This document shows, piece after piece, positions 49,870 through 60,739 of a stretch of DNA of 64,000 nt (its first letter is position 1; each line of letters begins with the position of its first letter). The notes below the pieces were generated by a model. The model had not been told where the DNA came from. It saw only the letters and a program-made list of their open reading frames with translations, and searched no databases. The stretch comes from Vibrio rhodolitus (lineage in GTDB: Bacteria > Pseudomonadota > Gammaproteobacteria > Enterobacterales > Vibrionaceae), in the NCBI RefSeq assembly GCF_003350325.1, contig NZ_QLYZ01000010.1:92131-156130 (forward strand), read 5' to 3'. The position numbers and the translations under genes were made by a program.

Positions 49870-51649
49870 CTAGATTACCCTCATTGTGTTGCTGTAGAGC
49901 TTGGTTGGCGCTAAGCATTTGTTTAAATAGACCTTCACTGTTAGCTAAGGCGTTAAATTCACCGGCTTGTACAATTTGACCATCTTGCATCACTAAGATT
50001 TGATTAACGCTCTGTAGCGGTGCTAATTGGTGGGTGACGATCAGTGCGCTCTTGCCTTGGATTTGCTGATTAAGACCCTCAGTCACTAAGCGTTCACTGC
50101 GCGCATCCAAGCTTGCGGTTGGCTCATCAAGTAGCCAGAACTGACCATTTTGTAGCATGGCACGAGCAAGCGCCAAGCGCTGTGCTTGACCGACGGATAG
50201 ACCGCCAGAGCGATCAGAAATCGGATAATCAAGACCATGTTGATGGACAAATTCCGCTGCGAATGATTTTTCGAGAACCTCGTTTATCGCTTGATCGGAT
50301 ACTTGTTGTTTACCCAAGGTGATATTTTCTCGGATTGTGCCATGCAGTAGCAGCGGGTTTTGCCCCACCCAACTGATGTTTTGGCGCCAGTTGGCTAAGT
50401 CTAAGTCACTACGTTCGATACCATTAATGGTTAAAGAGCCTTGGTATGGTAAAAAGCCGAGCAAAGCATTCACTAAGCTTGTTTTACCTGCGCCGCTTGG
50501 TCCCACTAGGGCAGTGGTTTGCTGCGCATTGATTTCAAAGGTTACCGGACCAAGTAGTTTCTTACCTTCAAGGCTAAACACTTCAAGGTCGGTTGCTTTT
50601 ACGGTAATGGTGCGATTATCGGCAATGGCTGTGGTGCCAGATTTCACCGCCGTTACATCTGTTTCTAGAAACTCAACAATGCTTTCTGCTGCGCCTACCG
50701 CTTGTTGCTTAGCGTGATAGAAAGTCCCTAGGTCACGCAGTGGTTGGTAAAACTCGGGAGCGAGAATGAGCACAAACATCCCGGCAAAAAGCGTAACGCC
50801 TAAGCCGTAGTCGCCGAAATTCAACTCACCGATAAAGGCAAAACCGAAATACACTGCAGTTAGAGCAATCGAGATCGAAGTGAAAAACTCTAAAACAGCA
50901 GAAGATAGGAAGGCGATACGCAGCACTTCCATGGTACGCGAACGGAATACTTCAGAGGCGCCTTGCATTAATTCAGTTTCCGCTTTGGTGCGGTCAAACA
51001 GACGAATGGTGGTCATTGACTGTAGGCGATCGTAAAAATGCCCTGAGAGTCTTTGCAGTGCTTTAAAGTTCTTTTGTCCGGCGTCGGCAGCTTTAATCCC
51101 CACCAATGCCATAAACAAGGGTACTAATGGAGCGGTGATCAAGAAGATCAAGCCTGCAGCCCAGTTTACCGGGAATACCACCACGAGAATAATAAACGGC
51201 ACCAAGACGGCCAGTGACATTTGTGGCAAATAACGCGCGAAGAAGTCATGCATTTCTTCCACTTGTTCCAGCAGTAATGCTGCCCAAGTACCCGCTGGCT
51301 TGCCTTTGATATAAGCAGGACCTAGCTCGCGTAACTTATCTAAAATCAGTTGGCGAATGTAAAGTCGGATCTGTTCTCCACAGCGATAGCCAGCGATTTC
51401 ACGTCCCCATGAGCACAGGGCGCGCACCGCAACAATGGCAGCGAGACCAAGGAAATGTCCAACCAGAGTGGATTTGTCGACTTGTTCAATAATTAATTGA
51501 TGAAGGATTGAAGCGAGCAGAGCTGCTTGCCCCAAAAGCAAAACGCTTGAAAATACACCCAGACCGACCGCGACAAGTAACCAGCGTTTTGCCAGTTTAC
51601 TTTGTTCACGTAGCCATTTGTTCAAGCTGCGCTGTTTCTTTTTATCCAT
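49862..51649 (-). CDS. cydD: Heterodimeric ABC exporter subunit CydD
   Basis: Partner of CydC. 595 residues: six TM segments in residues 20-330 and an ATPase domain with Walker A VGPSGAGKTSLVN, signature LSVGQAQRLALARAML and Walker B FWLLDEPTASLD. The order trxB-cydD-cydC is the same as in E. coli. A hairpin terminator separates it from trxB, so cydDC may have its own promoter here. Confidence 0.95.
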   Translation of the reverse strand: MDKKKQRSLNKWLREQSKLAKRWLLVAVGLGVFSSVLLLGQAALLASILHQLIIEQVDKSTLVGHFLGLAAIVAVRALCSWGREIAGYRCGEQIRLYIRQLILDKLRELGPAYIKGKPAGTWAALLLEQVEEMHDFFARYLPQMSLAVLVPFIILVVVFPVNWAAGLIFLITAPLVPLFMALVGIKAADAGQKNFKALQRLSGHFYDRLQSMTTIRLFDRTKAETELMQGASEVFRSRTMEVLRIAFLSSAVLEFFTSISIALTAVYFGFAFIGELNFGDYGLGVTLFAGMFVLILAPEFYQPLRDLGTFYHAKQQAVGAAESIVEFLETDVTAVKSGTTAIADNRTITVKATDLEVFSLEGKKLLGPVTFEINAQQTTALVGPSGAGKTSLVNALLGFLPYQGSLTINGIERSDLDLANWRQNISWVGQNPLLLHGTIRENITLGKQQVSDQAINEVLEKSFAAEFVHQHGLDYPISDRSGGLSVGQAQRLALARAMLQNGQFWLLDEPTASLDARSERLVTEGLNQQIQGKSALIVTHQLAPLQSVNQILVMQDGQIVQAGEFNALANSEGLFKQMLSANQALQQHNEGNLDA

Positions 51650-51699
51650 GTACGAAGGCTTACTGCTGTTTTTTTAGTTTTTGAACTGGCGATTATACA

Positions 51700-51735
51700 A
51701 AATAAAGCCCCGCGGTAATACCGCAGGGCTTTAGG
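51700..51735 (-). terminator. Terminator of trxB
   Basis: AAAGCCC(C)GCGGTA pairs with TACCGC(A)GGGCTTT; the - strand continues TATTTTG. It lies between trxB and cydD. Confidence 0.8.
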
Positions 51736-51777
51736 GATTTAGTGAAAAAATGTGAGTAAGCCCGACAGAGCTCTAGA

Positions 51778-53251
<1,474 letters not shown>

Positions 53252-53911
53252 ATGATGTTACATGGTCACGAAAATACATTACAGATCACTAGCCTCAGTG
53301 GTAAAGCAATCAATCAACTTTCGCCCTCATTTGAACAATTACCACAAACCGATCACGCCGATGGGCAATATCGACTGCGCCGCTATTCAGTGATCAAGTT
53401 TGTCGATAATCAGGTTGTTGCGACTAACAAAAACGACTTTGTACAGTCAGACGAAATTAATCGCTTTCAAGGTAATGTTGTGCGCCAATTTGAGCCACTG
53501 CTTGATGCCACCTTGTATGGCGAAGGGATGCGTGAGCTATGCCAGTTATTTGTGAGCAAAAACGGTTTGCCGAATGGACAAGAGATTGAAATTCACCAAA
53601 TTCGTATTGCCGCTGTGTATGACGAAACCCAAGTCGCACCTGAAGGTGTCCACCAAGATGGCTTTGATCATATCGCGTTAATTGGCATTGGTCGTCACAA
53701 CATCGTAGGTGGTGAGATAATGCTCTATAGCGAGAGTACCGAAGCACCATTTTTCCGCAAGGTACTGCAAAATGGTGAAGTGGCAATGCTTGCTGACCGA
53801 GAGCTTTGGCACAATGCTCGTCCTATCCGCGCTGTTGACGGTGGGCAACAAGGCTTTATGGACTTGTTTGTCTTAACCGCTAAGGATGGTTCTAATGAAC
53901 TTAACTCCTGA
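53252..53911 (+). CDS. 2-oxoglutarate/iron-dependent dioxygenase family protein (PF10014-type)
   Basis: A 219-residue cytosolic protein. The iron-binding facial triad is visible: His and Asp in GVHQDGFDHIALIGIG and the distal His in ADRELWHNARPI, with a nearby Arg suited to bind 2-oxoglutarate. The GGEIMLY segment is typical of this family, which includes Bacillus isoleucine dioxygenase. Hydroxylation of a free amino acid is therefore an inference. The ATG follows AAGGAG. It overlaps the next gene by 17 bases, so the two products probably act together. Confidence 0.8.
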   Translation: MMLHGHENTLQITSLSGKAINQLSPSFEQLPQTDHADGQYRLRRYSVIKFVDNQVVATNKNDFVQSDEINRFQGNVVRQFEPLLDATLYGEGMRELCQLFVSKNGLPNGQEIEIHQIRIAAVYDETQVAPEGVHQDGFDHIALIGIGRHNIVGGEIMLYSESTEAPFFRKVLQNGEVAMLADRELWHNARPIRAVDGGQQGFMDLFVLTAKDGSNELNS

Positions 53912-55136
53912 ATTCACCTTAGAGAAAGTGCGCGCCCAGTTTAATGCTTTGCATCAAAGCTATAATGATTTGCCGGTGACGTTTTTTGATGGTCCTGGCG
54001 GCTCACAAGTACCGGAATCAGTACTTGAAGCCATGGTGAGTTATCTTAGCCACTATAACTCAAACCTTGGTGCGCCGTATTTCTCAAGCCAAGTGACCAC
54101 TGATCTGGTTACTCAGGCTCGTCAGGCGTGTCAGTCACTACTTAATGCGCCAACCAGCGACTCAATCATCTTTGGCGCTAACATGACAACGCTAACATTC
54201 TCACTAAGCCGAGCAATTAGCCGTGATTGGCAAGCGGGCGATGAGGTGATTGTCACGGCATTGGATCATTATGCCAATGTCAGCAGTTGGCAGCAGGCTG
54301 CGCACGATAAGCAAGCCAGCGTTAAAGTTGCACAGATCAACGAGCAAGATGGTAGCTTAGATGTCGAGCATCTGTTATCGCTCGTTTCAACAAAGACGCG
54401 CCTAATCGCCTTAACTTTAGCTTCTAATACCACCGGCTCGATAGTCGATGTCGCCCCAGTGATTGAAGCGGCGAAGCAAGTGGGAGCGCGAGTCTATATA
54501 GATGCAGTTCACTACGCGCCGCACCATTTAATCGATGTGCAAGCACTCGACTGCGATTTTCTGGTTTGTTCTGCCTATAAATTTTTCGGTCCTCACATCG
54601 GCATTGCCTATATGCATCCTAAATGGGTGCAAACGCTGCAGCCATATAAAGTCGAACCAGCGCCTGAACTTGGTCCGGCTCGATTTGAAACTGGCACGCA
54701 AAGCTTTGAAGCATTAGCCGGATTGGTCGCTACGATTGATTATTTGGCTCAATGGGGTGAAGGCGGAGAGAGCTTGCGAACCAGATTGGAACAAAGCTTT
54801 GCTATCTATAATCAACATGAATCGCAATTGAGTGCCTATTTTTTAGCTAAGCTTGGCTCATTGCCACAGGCGAAGTTATACGGGCGCGACTATGCTGACA
54901 GCAGCGCAAGAACGCCAACATTTGCGTTGACCTTTGAGCGATTGACCCCTACAGAGGTGGCAAAGGCGCTGGGGGAGCTAAATATTTGTTTAGGCGCTGG
55001 TCACTTTTATGCGTTAGGTTTGGTGCGCCAACTTGGGCTTGAAGATGGTGTGGTGCGTATTGGGATGATGCATTACAACACTAAGCAAGAGATTGACCGT
55101 TTGTTTGAGGCATTAACGGAGCTGTTAGAGCGTTAA
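53895..55136 (+). CDS. Cysteine desulfurase-like class V aminotransferase
   Basis: A PLP enzyme of 413 residues in the NifS/CsdA-like group. The N-terminal FFDGPGGSQVPESVLEAM, the Asp of VYIDAVHYAPH and the Schiff-base Lys in VCSAYKFFGPHIGI are the expected PLP sites. The flexible loop Cys of true desulfurases is not evident (the region near residue 330 reads YADSSARTPTFAL), so sulfur transfer is doubtful; a lyase or aminotransferase role is possible. I use the ATG at 53895, with AAGGATGG inside the upstream gene. A terminator follows. Confidence 0.82.
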   Translation: MNLTPEFTLEKVRAQFNALHQSYNDLPVTFFDGPGGSQVPESVLEAMVSYLSHYNSNLGAPYFSSQVTTDLVTQARQACQSLLNAPTSDSIIFGANMTTLTFSLSRAISRDWQAGDEVIVTALDHYANVSSWQQAAHDKQASVKVAQINEQDGSLDVEHLLSLVSTKTRLIALTLASNTTGSIVDVAPVIEAAKQVGARVYIDAVHYAPHHLIDVQALDCDFLVCSAYKFFGPHIGIAYMHPKWVQTLQPYKVEPAPELGPARFETGTQSFEALAGLVATIDYLAQWGEGGESLRTRLEQSFAIYNQHESQLSAYFLAKLGSLPQAKLYGRDYADSSARTPTFALTFERLTPTEVAKALGELNICLGAGHFYALGLVRQLGLEDGVVRIGMMHYNTKQEIDRLFEALTELLER

Positions 55137-55161
55137 GCCCAACGCATCGTTTATTACACAA

Positions 55162-55190
55162 CAAAGCCACCGTTCGGGTGGCTTTGTTTA
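55162..55190 (+). terminator. Terminator of the oxygenase/PLP operon
   Basis: AAAGCCACC and GGTGGCTTT form a stem around GTTCGG-type loop bases, followed by GTTTATTT. Confidence 0.85.
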
Positions 55191-55218
55191 TTTGTGGATG
55201 GCGCTAACTATTTAATAG

Positions 55219-56043
55219 CTAATCGCTAACCGTCACTTCGTAAGAGGTGAATTTGCGGATATTAATCACTCCAGTATCAAAGATCAGGTATTGCCCTTTA
55301 ATACCTTGTAAAACACCGCTAACAACCGGGTTCTTATCGAAGTTGTGTGATGTGATTTTCTTTGGATGCTCAAGTACCGGATAAGCAATTGCTGTGATCG
55401 CTTCACTTAACACTTCTATTGAATCATCGCCATATTGCTGTTTAATTTCAGCAATTTTATCACTCACGAGTGGCAACAACTGCGCGAATTTTTCTTCTAG
55501 AGGTAACGGTTGACCATCTTCTTTTAGTAAAGTGCGCCAGTTGGTTTTATCGGCAATGTGCTTGGCTAACTCAATTTCAATTAGCCCTGAAATATGACGT
55601 GTCTTAACCTTAAAAATAGGCAAGCCTTGTGTGGCACCTTGATCTATCCAGCGGGTTGGAATTTGCGTATGGCGAGTAATGCCCACTTTCAAACTTGACG
55701 TATTGGAGAGGTAGACAAAGTGATCGACCATGCAGTTTTGTTCGCCCCACTGCGGCTCACGACATGTGCCTTGTTCATAGTGGCAGGTTTCTGGCTTCAT
55801 GATACACATATCGCAGCTAGCGAGTTTTTTCATGCAAACAAAGCAGTGACCTTGTGAATAGCTTTTCTTGGTCTTCTTGCCACATGACTGGCAAAAAATA
55901 TTACCGGTGTGAGAGAGGGTAATGTTTTGACCAATAAACGGCTTGAGATCGACCAACTGATCACCTACTGGCAGTTGATAGTGGACAGTATCTTCTAAAT
56001 CCGCGCGCATTTTGCGCAATGTTCCAGTGATATTTAACGACAT
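55219..56043 (-). CDS. DUF2797 protein with zinc-finger cysteines
   Basis: A 274-residue conserved protein of unknown function. Residues about 50-95 contain four Cys pairs (CQSCGKK, CFVCMKK, CDMC, then CHYEQGTC), very likely one or two zinc sites. The next segment (YLSNTSSLKVGITRHTQIPTRWIDQGA) resembles the beginning of a GIY-YIG fold, but the catalytic Arg/Glu pattern is not certain. The C-terminal third has no motif I know. A nucleic-acid role is a guess. It is a single gene. Confidence 0.78.
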   Translation of the reverse strand: MSLNITGTLRKMRADLEDTVHYQLPVGDQLVDLKPFIGQNITLSHTGNIFCQSCGKKTKKSYSQGHCFVCMKKLASCDMCIMKPETCHYEQGTCREPQWGEQNCMVDHFVYLSNTSSLKVGITRHTQIPTRWIDQGATQGLPIFKVKTRHISGLIEIELAKHIADKTNWRTLLKEDGQPLPLEEKFAQLLPLVSDKIAEIKQQYGDDSIEVLSEAITAIAYPVLEHPKKITSHNFDKNPVVSGVLQGIKGQYLIFDTGVINIRKFTSYEVTVSD

Positions 56044-56277
56044 GACTTTGCTCTGGTATTATTTTGAGACTAGCTTAGCAAACTTTGTGTCGCATTTCGC
56101 TAGAAGTACATCGCTCGCTGACTGGAAATCACAGCTTTGCGAGCGATCGAATATGACTTGAGTCTGAAATTTCTCTCTGCAAATTATGTTTTGCTGTGCA
56201 ACTAGTAGAAAAGTGCGTAGATTCATTCTCAAAAATAATAATCCTTACATTAACTTCCTGTTTGAGTGAGATGTTGA

Positions 56278-57591
56278 GTGAACGGAATTCATAAGCTGAT
56301 TTTCGCTTTGTTTGTATTTACAGTCTTTATTATCACGCTGCATTGGCAATTTGGTGAGCAGAAAAGCTACCGCGTTAGTCCGAACGATTTTGCTTTTTTG
56401 CCGACCAATGATCAGATTCAAAAAGGCGCGTCAACCAGCGTGCTGGAGCAAAATGGCGAAGCAATCCAACTTAACTGTGAGTTGAAAAAAAGCCCTGACT
56501 ATAAATGGCCATATTGTGGCATCTCAATTCAACTGAACAAAGACGCGGTAGAGCGTGGGCTCGACTTGTCGGATTTTCATACCGTCAAACTTGATGTCGA
56601 CTTTATTCGTTTAGATAGCGATAAGAAACCCGCGTTACGTTTCTATCTACGCAACTACAATCCTGCCTATTCAGCTACCGACAATGAATATACTCACAAA
56701 TACAATGGCTTAGATTATCGTCAGGCGGATTATAGTCAGCCGCTTACTATTCCTTTGAAAAACCTTCAGGTTCTTACTTGGTGGTTGGTCGATAATCAGA
56801 TCCCAATTGAGCATTCAGGACCGGAGTTTAATAATGTTACTCGAATTGAATTTGCGACGGGCTCGGGCGCAGAAGAAGGTCTGTATCAATTAAATATTAA
56901 TAGCATCGAGTTTATTGGTTATTACATCCACAAAGAGACCTTGATGCTGCTTCTTTTGATGATTTGGGTTGGGTTTGCCATTACCTTTAGTGCAATGGAG
57001 ATCCGTAATGGTCGTCTTAAAGTCATGCAGTCGGAAAGCCGCCGCGCCTATCTACAAGAATTGAACCATAAGCTTAAAAAGCAAAATATCCAGTTTGCGG
57101 AGCAAGCCCATCGAGACGCATTAACTGGCGCAATGAACCGCCATTCGGTGCGGGAATGGCTTGAGAAACAGTTTAATAGTTATGTCAAACCAACTGACCC
57201 GCTTTCAGTAATTTACCTCGATATTGACCACTTTAAGCATGTTAATGATCGTTTTGGTCACAAGGTTGGCGATGACATTTTGCGTGAATTTACCATGGTG
57301 GTGATGTCGGAATTACGCGCCACCGATCGTTTAGTTCGCTGGGGTGGTGAAGAGTTTGTGGTGTTCTGCCAATCAACCTCACTCAAGCAAGCGTACATGT
57401 TAGCGGAGCGCTTACGTCAGAAAATCGAGCTATATCAGTGGATGCATGGCGAGGTGTTAACCGCGAGTTTAGGCGTCGCTCAAATGGGTGATGAGACACC
57501 ACAAGATATGGTGACTCGTGCTGATGAATTGCTATATAAAGCTAAGCGCGGTGGACGTAACCGAGTAGAAGTGAGCGGTTTAGAAGCATAG
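56278..57591 (+). CDS. Membrane diguanylate cyclase (GGDEF)
   Basis: A 437-residue protein: TM at 5-24, periplasmic beta-rich sensor region (about 25-215), TM at about 218-238, a helical linker (to 280), and a GGDEF domain. The active site reads WGGEEFVVF, with inhibitory-site RATD five residues before, and RDALTGAMNRHSV at the domain start. It should make cyclic di-GMP from GTP under product inhibition. The GTG start at 56278 is the only good start near the first TM. It is a single gene. Confidence 0.9.
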   Translation: MNGIHKLIFALFVFTVFIITLHWQFGEQKSYRVSPNDFAFLPTNDQIQKGASTSVLEQNGEAIQLNCELKKSPDYKWPYCGISIQLNKDAVERGLDLSDFHTVKLDVDFIRLDSDKKPALRFYLRNYNPAYSATDNEYTHKYNGLDYRQADYSQPLTIPLKNLQVLTWWLVDNQIPIEHSGPEFNNVTRIEFATGSGAEEGLYQLNINSIEFIGYYIHKETLMLLLLMIWVGFAITFSAMEIRNGRLKVMQSESRRAYLQELNHKLKKQNIQFAEQAHRDALTGAMNRHSVREWLEKQFNSYVKPTDPLSVIYLDIDHFKHVNDRFGHKVGDDILREFTMVVMSELRATDRLVRWGGEEFVVFCQSTSLKQAYMLAERLRQKIELYQWMHGEVLTASLGVAQMGDETPQDMVTRADELLYKAKRGGRNRVEVSGLEA

Positions 57592-57702
57592 TGTTTTGCA
57601 GTCTTGTTTAAGGATACCGCTTGCTGACATTGCGCATTGCAATCGCTCATGAGAGTTTGTGTGCTAACGACTCGCTCAACCGAACATTAAGCGAGTCGAT
57701 CC

Positions 57703-58443
57703 TTACTCACTCAGCTTTTCTTCATTTACTGGCGTCTCTTCAGCTTCTAACTCATCATCACTGTTGACGATCGGCTCTTTGGGACCGAGAAATTTTGGTT
57801 TAGCTTGGGTGATATATAGGTCGAGCACGGCTTTGGCTCTGGCAAACACTTCGCGTAGTCTTACTTTGTAGCCAGAGTGTTTGGTCGGACCGGAAACGGC
57901 AAGACAGTTAGCCTGAATATTGTGGAAGTTAGCGATAAACAGAGCCCGTTCACAGTGAAACTTCTGCGAGATAATCAAGAAATTGTCAGTATCGAAGATC
58001 TCTTTCGCTCTCACAACTGAGTCCAAAGTACGAAATCCTGCATAGTCGAGGTAGATACGCTCATCGGGGATCTCGGCGCGCAGTAGGTCGCGTTTCATCG
58101 TCCAAGGTTCATTGTAAGAGCGATGGGCGTTGTCGCCACTGAGCAAAAAGTTCGTTACTTTATTGTTTTGATAAAGCTCTATCGCCGCATCAATTCGGTG
58201 CACATAATATTCGTTAAGCACTTTGCCAAGATATTTACTGGTACCGAGCACAACCGCAACATTATGTGGCTTAACTTCATCGACGGAGAAATACAGCTGC
58301 TTTTGTGTTTGAGCGCTTACCCAGCGGTCAATGGCAAATAGAGCGGCAGCCATTAGCAATGCGCACAATAGCAGCACCTTGCCGATTTTGAATACGAGGT
58401 TTGAGTATTTATTTGATGATTGGTGTTGGAAAATATTACGCAC
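57703..58443 (-). CDS. SanA/YdcF-family (DUF218) membrane-anchored protein
   Basis: A 246-residue protein with an N-terminal TM (about 20-40) and a periplasmic DUF218 domain: VAVVLGTSKYLG, NFLLSGDNAHRSYNEP, IYLDYAGFRTLDSVVRAKEIF and NFLIISQKFHCERALFIA. SanA of E. coli affects envelope integrity and vancomycin sensitivity. The C terminus has an acidic Glu-rich tail of about 25 residues. The start is GTG at 58443, sharing one base with the end of the DUF3392 gene, so the two are coupled. Confidence 0.88.
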   Translation of the reverse strand: MRNIFQHQSSNKYSNLVFKIGKVLLLCALLMAAALFAIDRWVSAQTQKQLYFSVDEVKPHNVAVVLGTSKYLGKVLNEYYVHRIDAAIELYQNNKVTNFLLSGDNAHRSYNEPWTMKRDLLRAEIPDERIYLDYAGFRTLDSVVRAKEIFDTDNFLIISQKFHCERALFIANFHNIQANCLAVSGPTKHSGYKVRLREVFARAKAVLDLYITQAKPKFLGPKEPIVNSDDELEAEETPVNEEKLSE

Positions 58444-58766
58444 TAAATCTGTCTATTCCTTTGAGCCCATAAACCAATAGCTACAAAGCTCATCACAACG
58501 ATTGAAAACATCATGCCATAAGGCAATTGACTCAGTGTCCGAGTCAGGTAAGGGGTTGCTTTTACGATAATTAAGCCGTATCCAAACGCATTTATCAATA
58601 TGAATACGCAAGTTCTCACTACAAAGTTTTGCGCCCTTAACAACCTTCTAAGACTAGTATTGATTTCGCCACCAAACATAACCAGTGCACAGGCAATTAA
58701 TGCGGTCGATATTTCACTTAAATATGGGGCAATGTAACCGCCGGCAGGATCTAAATACTCAAACAT
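58443..58766 (-). CDS. DUF3392 small membrane protein
   Basis: A 107-residue inner-membrane protein with about three TM segments (residues 15-33, 50-68, 80-98) and a short basic C terminus. It matches what I recall of DUF3392, a family restricted to marine gammaproteobacteria; its function is unknown. It is coupled to the SanA-like gene. Confidence 0.75.
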   Translation of the reverse strand: MFEYLDPAGGYIAPYLSEISTALIACALVMFGGEINTSLRRLLRAQNFVVRTCVFILINAFGYGLIIVKATPYLTRTLSQLPYGMMFSIVVMSFVAIGLWAQRNRQI

Positions 58767-58780
58767 GATCTCTCCAATGA

Positions 58781-58807
58781 AAAAGCCCCATTTATTGGGG
58801 CTTTTGT
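58781..58807 (-). terminator. Terminator of maeA
   Basis: AAAGCCCC and GGGGCTTT pair around ATTTATT-type loop bases; the - strand ends in TTTTTC. It lies 15 bases past the malic enzyme stop. Confidence 0.85.
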
Positions 58808-58822
58808 TGAGTTAACGCTACC

Positions 58823-60511
58823 TTAGAAAGCAGTACGCTTGTAACGGCGATAAACTGGCTGCCAGAAGTAGGCTTCGATCGCTTCTTCTAGTGCTTCATC
58901 GGTGATTTCTTGCGCTACGCCTTGCTCAATCGCTTTTTTACCTACCGCAAAAGCGATCTTTTTCGATACAGTATGAATCGCTTCTAGAGGCGGTAGTAGG
59001 GCACCTTGACCATTAATTGCCAGCGGTGAACACGTTGCTAGCGCACGGCTCGACTCTTGTAGCATCTCATCGGTTACGCGACGCGCAGAGACTGCCAATA
59101 CACCTAAACCTATACCAGGGAAGATGTAGCTGTTGTTACATTGAGCAATCGGGTAAGTTTTACCATCATGTACCACAGGATCAAATGGGCTACCGGTTGC
59201 CACTAAAGCTTCACCGTTGGTCCAACGAATAAGGTCGTTTGGTGTTGCTTCGACGCGGCTAGTTGGGTTTGACAGTGGGAAGATGATTGGACGCTCACAA
59301 TGTTTGTGCATCTCCTTAATCACTTCTTTGCTAAATAGACCCGGCGCGCCAGAAACGCCAATAAGCACGGTTGGCTTAGCGTTGGTCATCACATCCAATA
59401 GTGAGAACGCGTTGCCTTCGTTTGGCCACTCGGCTGTGTTTTCTGCTCTTTGCACTAGCTTTTGTTGGAAGTCGAGTAGGTTTGGCATACCTTCTTGCAG
59501 CAGACCCCAGCGATCGACCATGTAAACTTGTGAGCGTGCTTGTTGGTCGCTGATCCCTTCAGATACCATTTGCGCAATAATTGCTTCAGCAATACCACAA
59601 CCTGCCGAACCTGCGCCAAGGAAAGTGATACGTTGTTCAGACAGTTTGCTTCCCGCAGCCTGACAAGCCGCCAGTAGCGAGCCAACAGTAACAGCGGCGG
59701 TACCTTGAATATCATCGTTAAAGCAACAAATACGATTTTTGTAACGTTCAAGTAGCGGCATCGCATTCTTTTGTGCAAAGTCTTCAAATTGGATTAGCGC
59801 ATCAGGCCAGCGGCGTTGTACTGATTGGATAAATTCTTCAACAAACGCATCGTAGTCAGGACCGGTAATACGCGGGTGACGCCAACCCATATACATAGGA
59901 TCGGCTAAGCGTTGTGGGTTGTTGGTACCAACATCCAAAACGATTGGTAGCGTGTACGCAGGGCTGATACCGCCACAAGCGGTGTAAAGTGCCAGCTTAC
60001 CGATTGGGATACCCATACCACCGATACCTTGGTCGCCCAGACCTAGAATACGCTCACCATCGGTCACAACAATAACTTTCACGTTATGATTTGAGGCATT
60101 GTTAAGGATATCGTCCATACGCTCACGGTTAGCATAGGAAACAAACAGACCGCGTCCACGACGGTAGATGTTTGAGAAATTTTCACATGCAGCGCCAACT
60201 GTCGGCGTGTAGATGATTGGCATCATCTCTGAAATATGGTTCTGAACAAGACGGTAGAACAGTGTTTCGTTGGTATCTTGAATATTACGTAGGTAGATGT
60301 GTTTATCCATGTCGCTTTCAAAGCTGCGATATTGCTGATAAGCACGCTCTACTTGCTCTTGGATAGTCTCAGTGGTTTCTGGAAGCAAGCCTTCGAGGTT
60401 AAATGAAATACGTTCTTCGGCAGAGAATGCACTGCCTTTGTTGAGAAGAGGTGTACTTAAAAGAGCAGGACCCGCAAACGGGATATAGAGTGGACGTTTG
60501 TCGTTATTCAT
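58823..60511 (-). CDS. maeA: NAD-dependent malic enzyme
   Basis: Oxidative decarboxylation of malate to pyruvate with NAD, linking the TCA cycle to pyruvate. 562 residues, as in E. coli MaeA. The malic domain has [17 protein letters not shown] and [20 protein letters not shown], the catalytic Lys region is [12 protein letters not shown], and metal binding is at [12 protein letters not shown]. The NAD Rossmann motif is [15 protein letters not shown]. It is a single gene with its own terminator. Confidence 0.95.
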   Translation of the reverse strand: MNNDKRPLYIPFAGPALLSTPLLNKGSAFSAEERISFNLEGLLPETTETIQEQVERAYQQYRSFESDMDKHIYLRNIQDTNETLFYRLVQNHISEMMPIIYTPTVGAACENFSNIYRRGRGLFVSYANRERMDDILNNASNHNVKVIVVTDGERILGLGDQGIGGMGIPIGKLALYTACGGISPAYTLPIVLDVGTNNPQRLADPMYMGWRHPRITGPDYDAFVEEFIQSVQRRWPDALIQFEDFAQKNAMPLLERYKNRICCFNDDIQGTAAVTVGSLLAACQAAGSKLSEQRITFLGAGSAGCGIAEAIIAQMVSEGISDQQARSQVYMVDRWGLLQEGMPNLLDFQQKLVQRAENTAEWPNEGNAFSLLDVMTNAKPTVLIGVSGAPGLFSKEVIKEMHKHCERPIIFPLSNPTSRVEATPNDLIRWTNGEALVATGSPFDPVVHDGKTYPIAQCNNSYIFPGIGLGVLAVSARRVTDEMLQESSRALATCSPLAINGQGALLPPLEAIHTVSKKIAFAVGKKAIEQGVAQEITDEALEEAIEAYFWQPVYRRYKRTAF

Positions 60512-60739
60512 TGAAAACCTATAGTCGAGAACGAAACATGGTTAAGCAGAAGCAGCCAGCGCTAAAATATTTTAAGTGCTGGCAAAGAACTGTTCAGTCA
60601 TACACCAGTGCAGAATGCCACTGATATAACAGCGTATTGTAAACTGGGATTGGTCTAGTCACAAGGCACGTAATCAAGAGTGAGATCTTAATTCGCTTAC
60701 TGCTATAATCGCCATTAAATTCATAAAAATCACGCCGTT

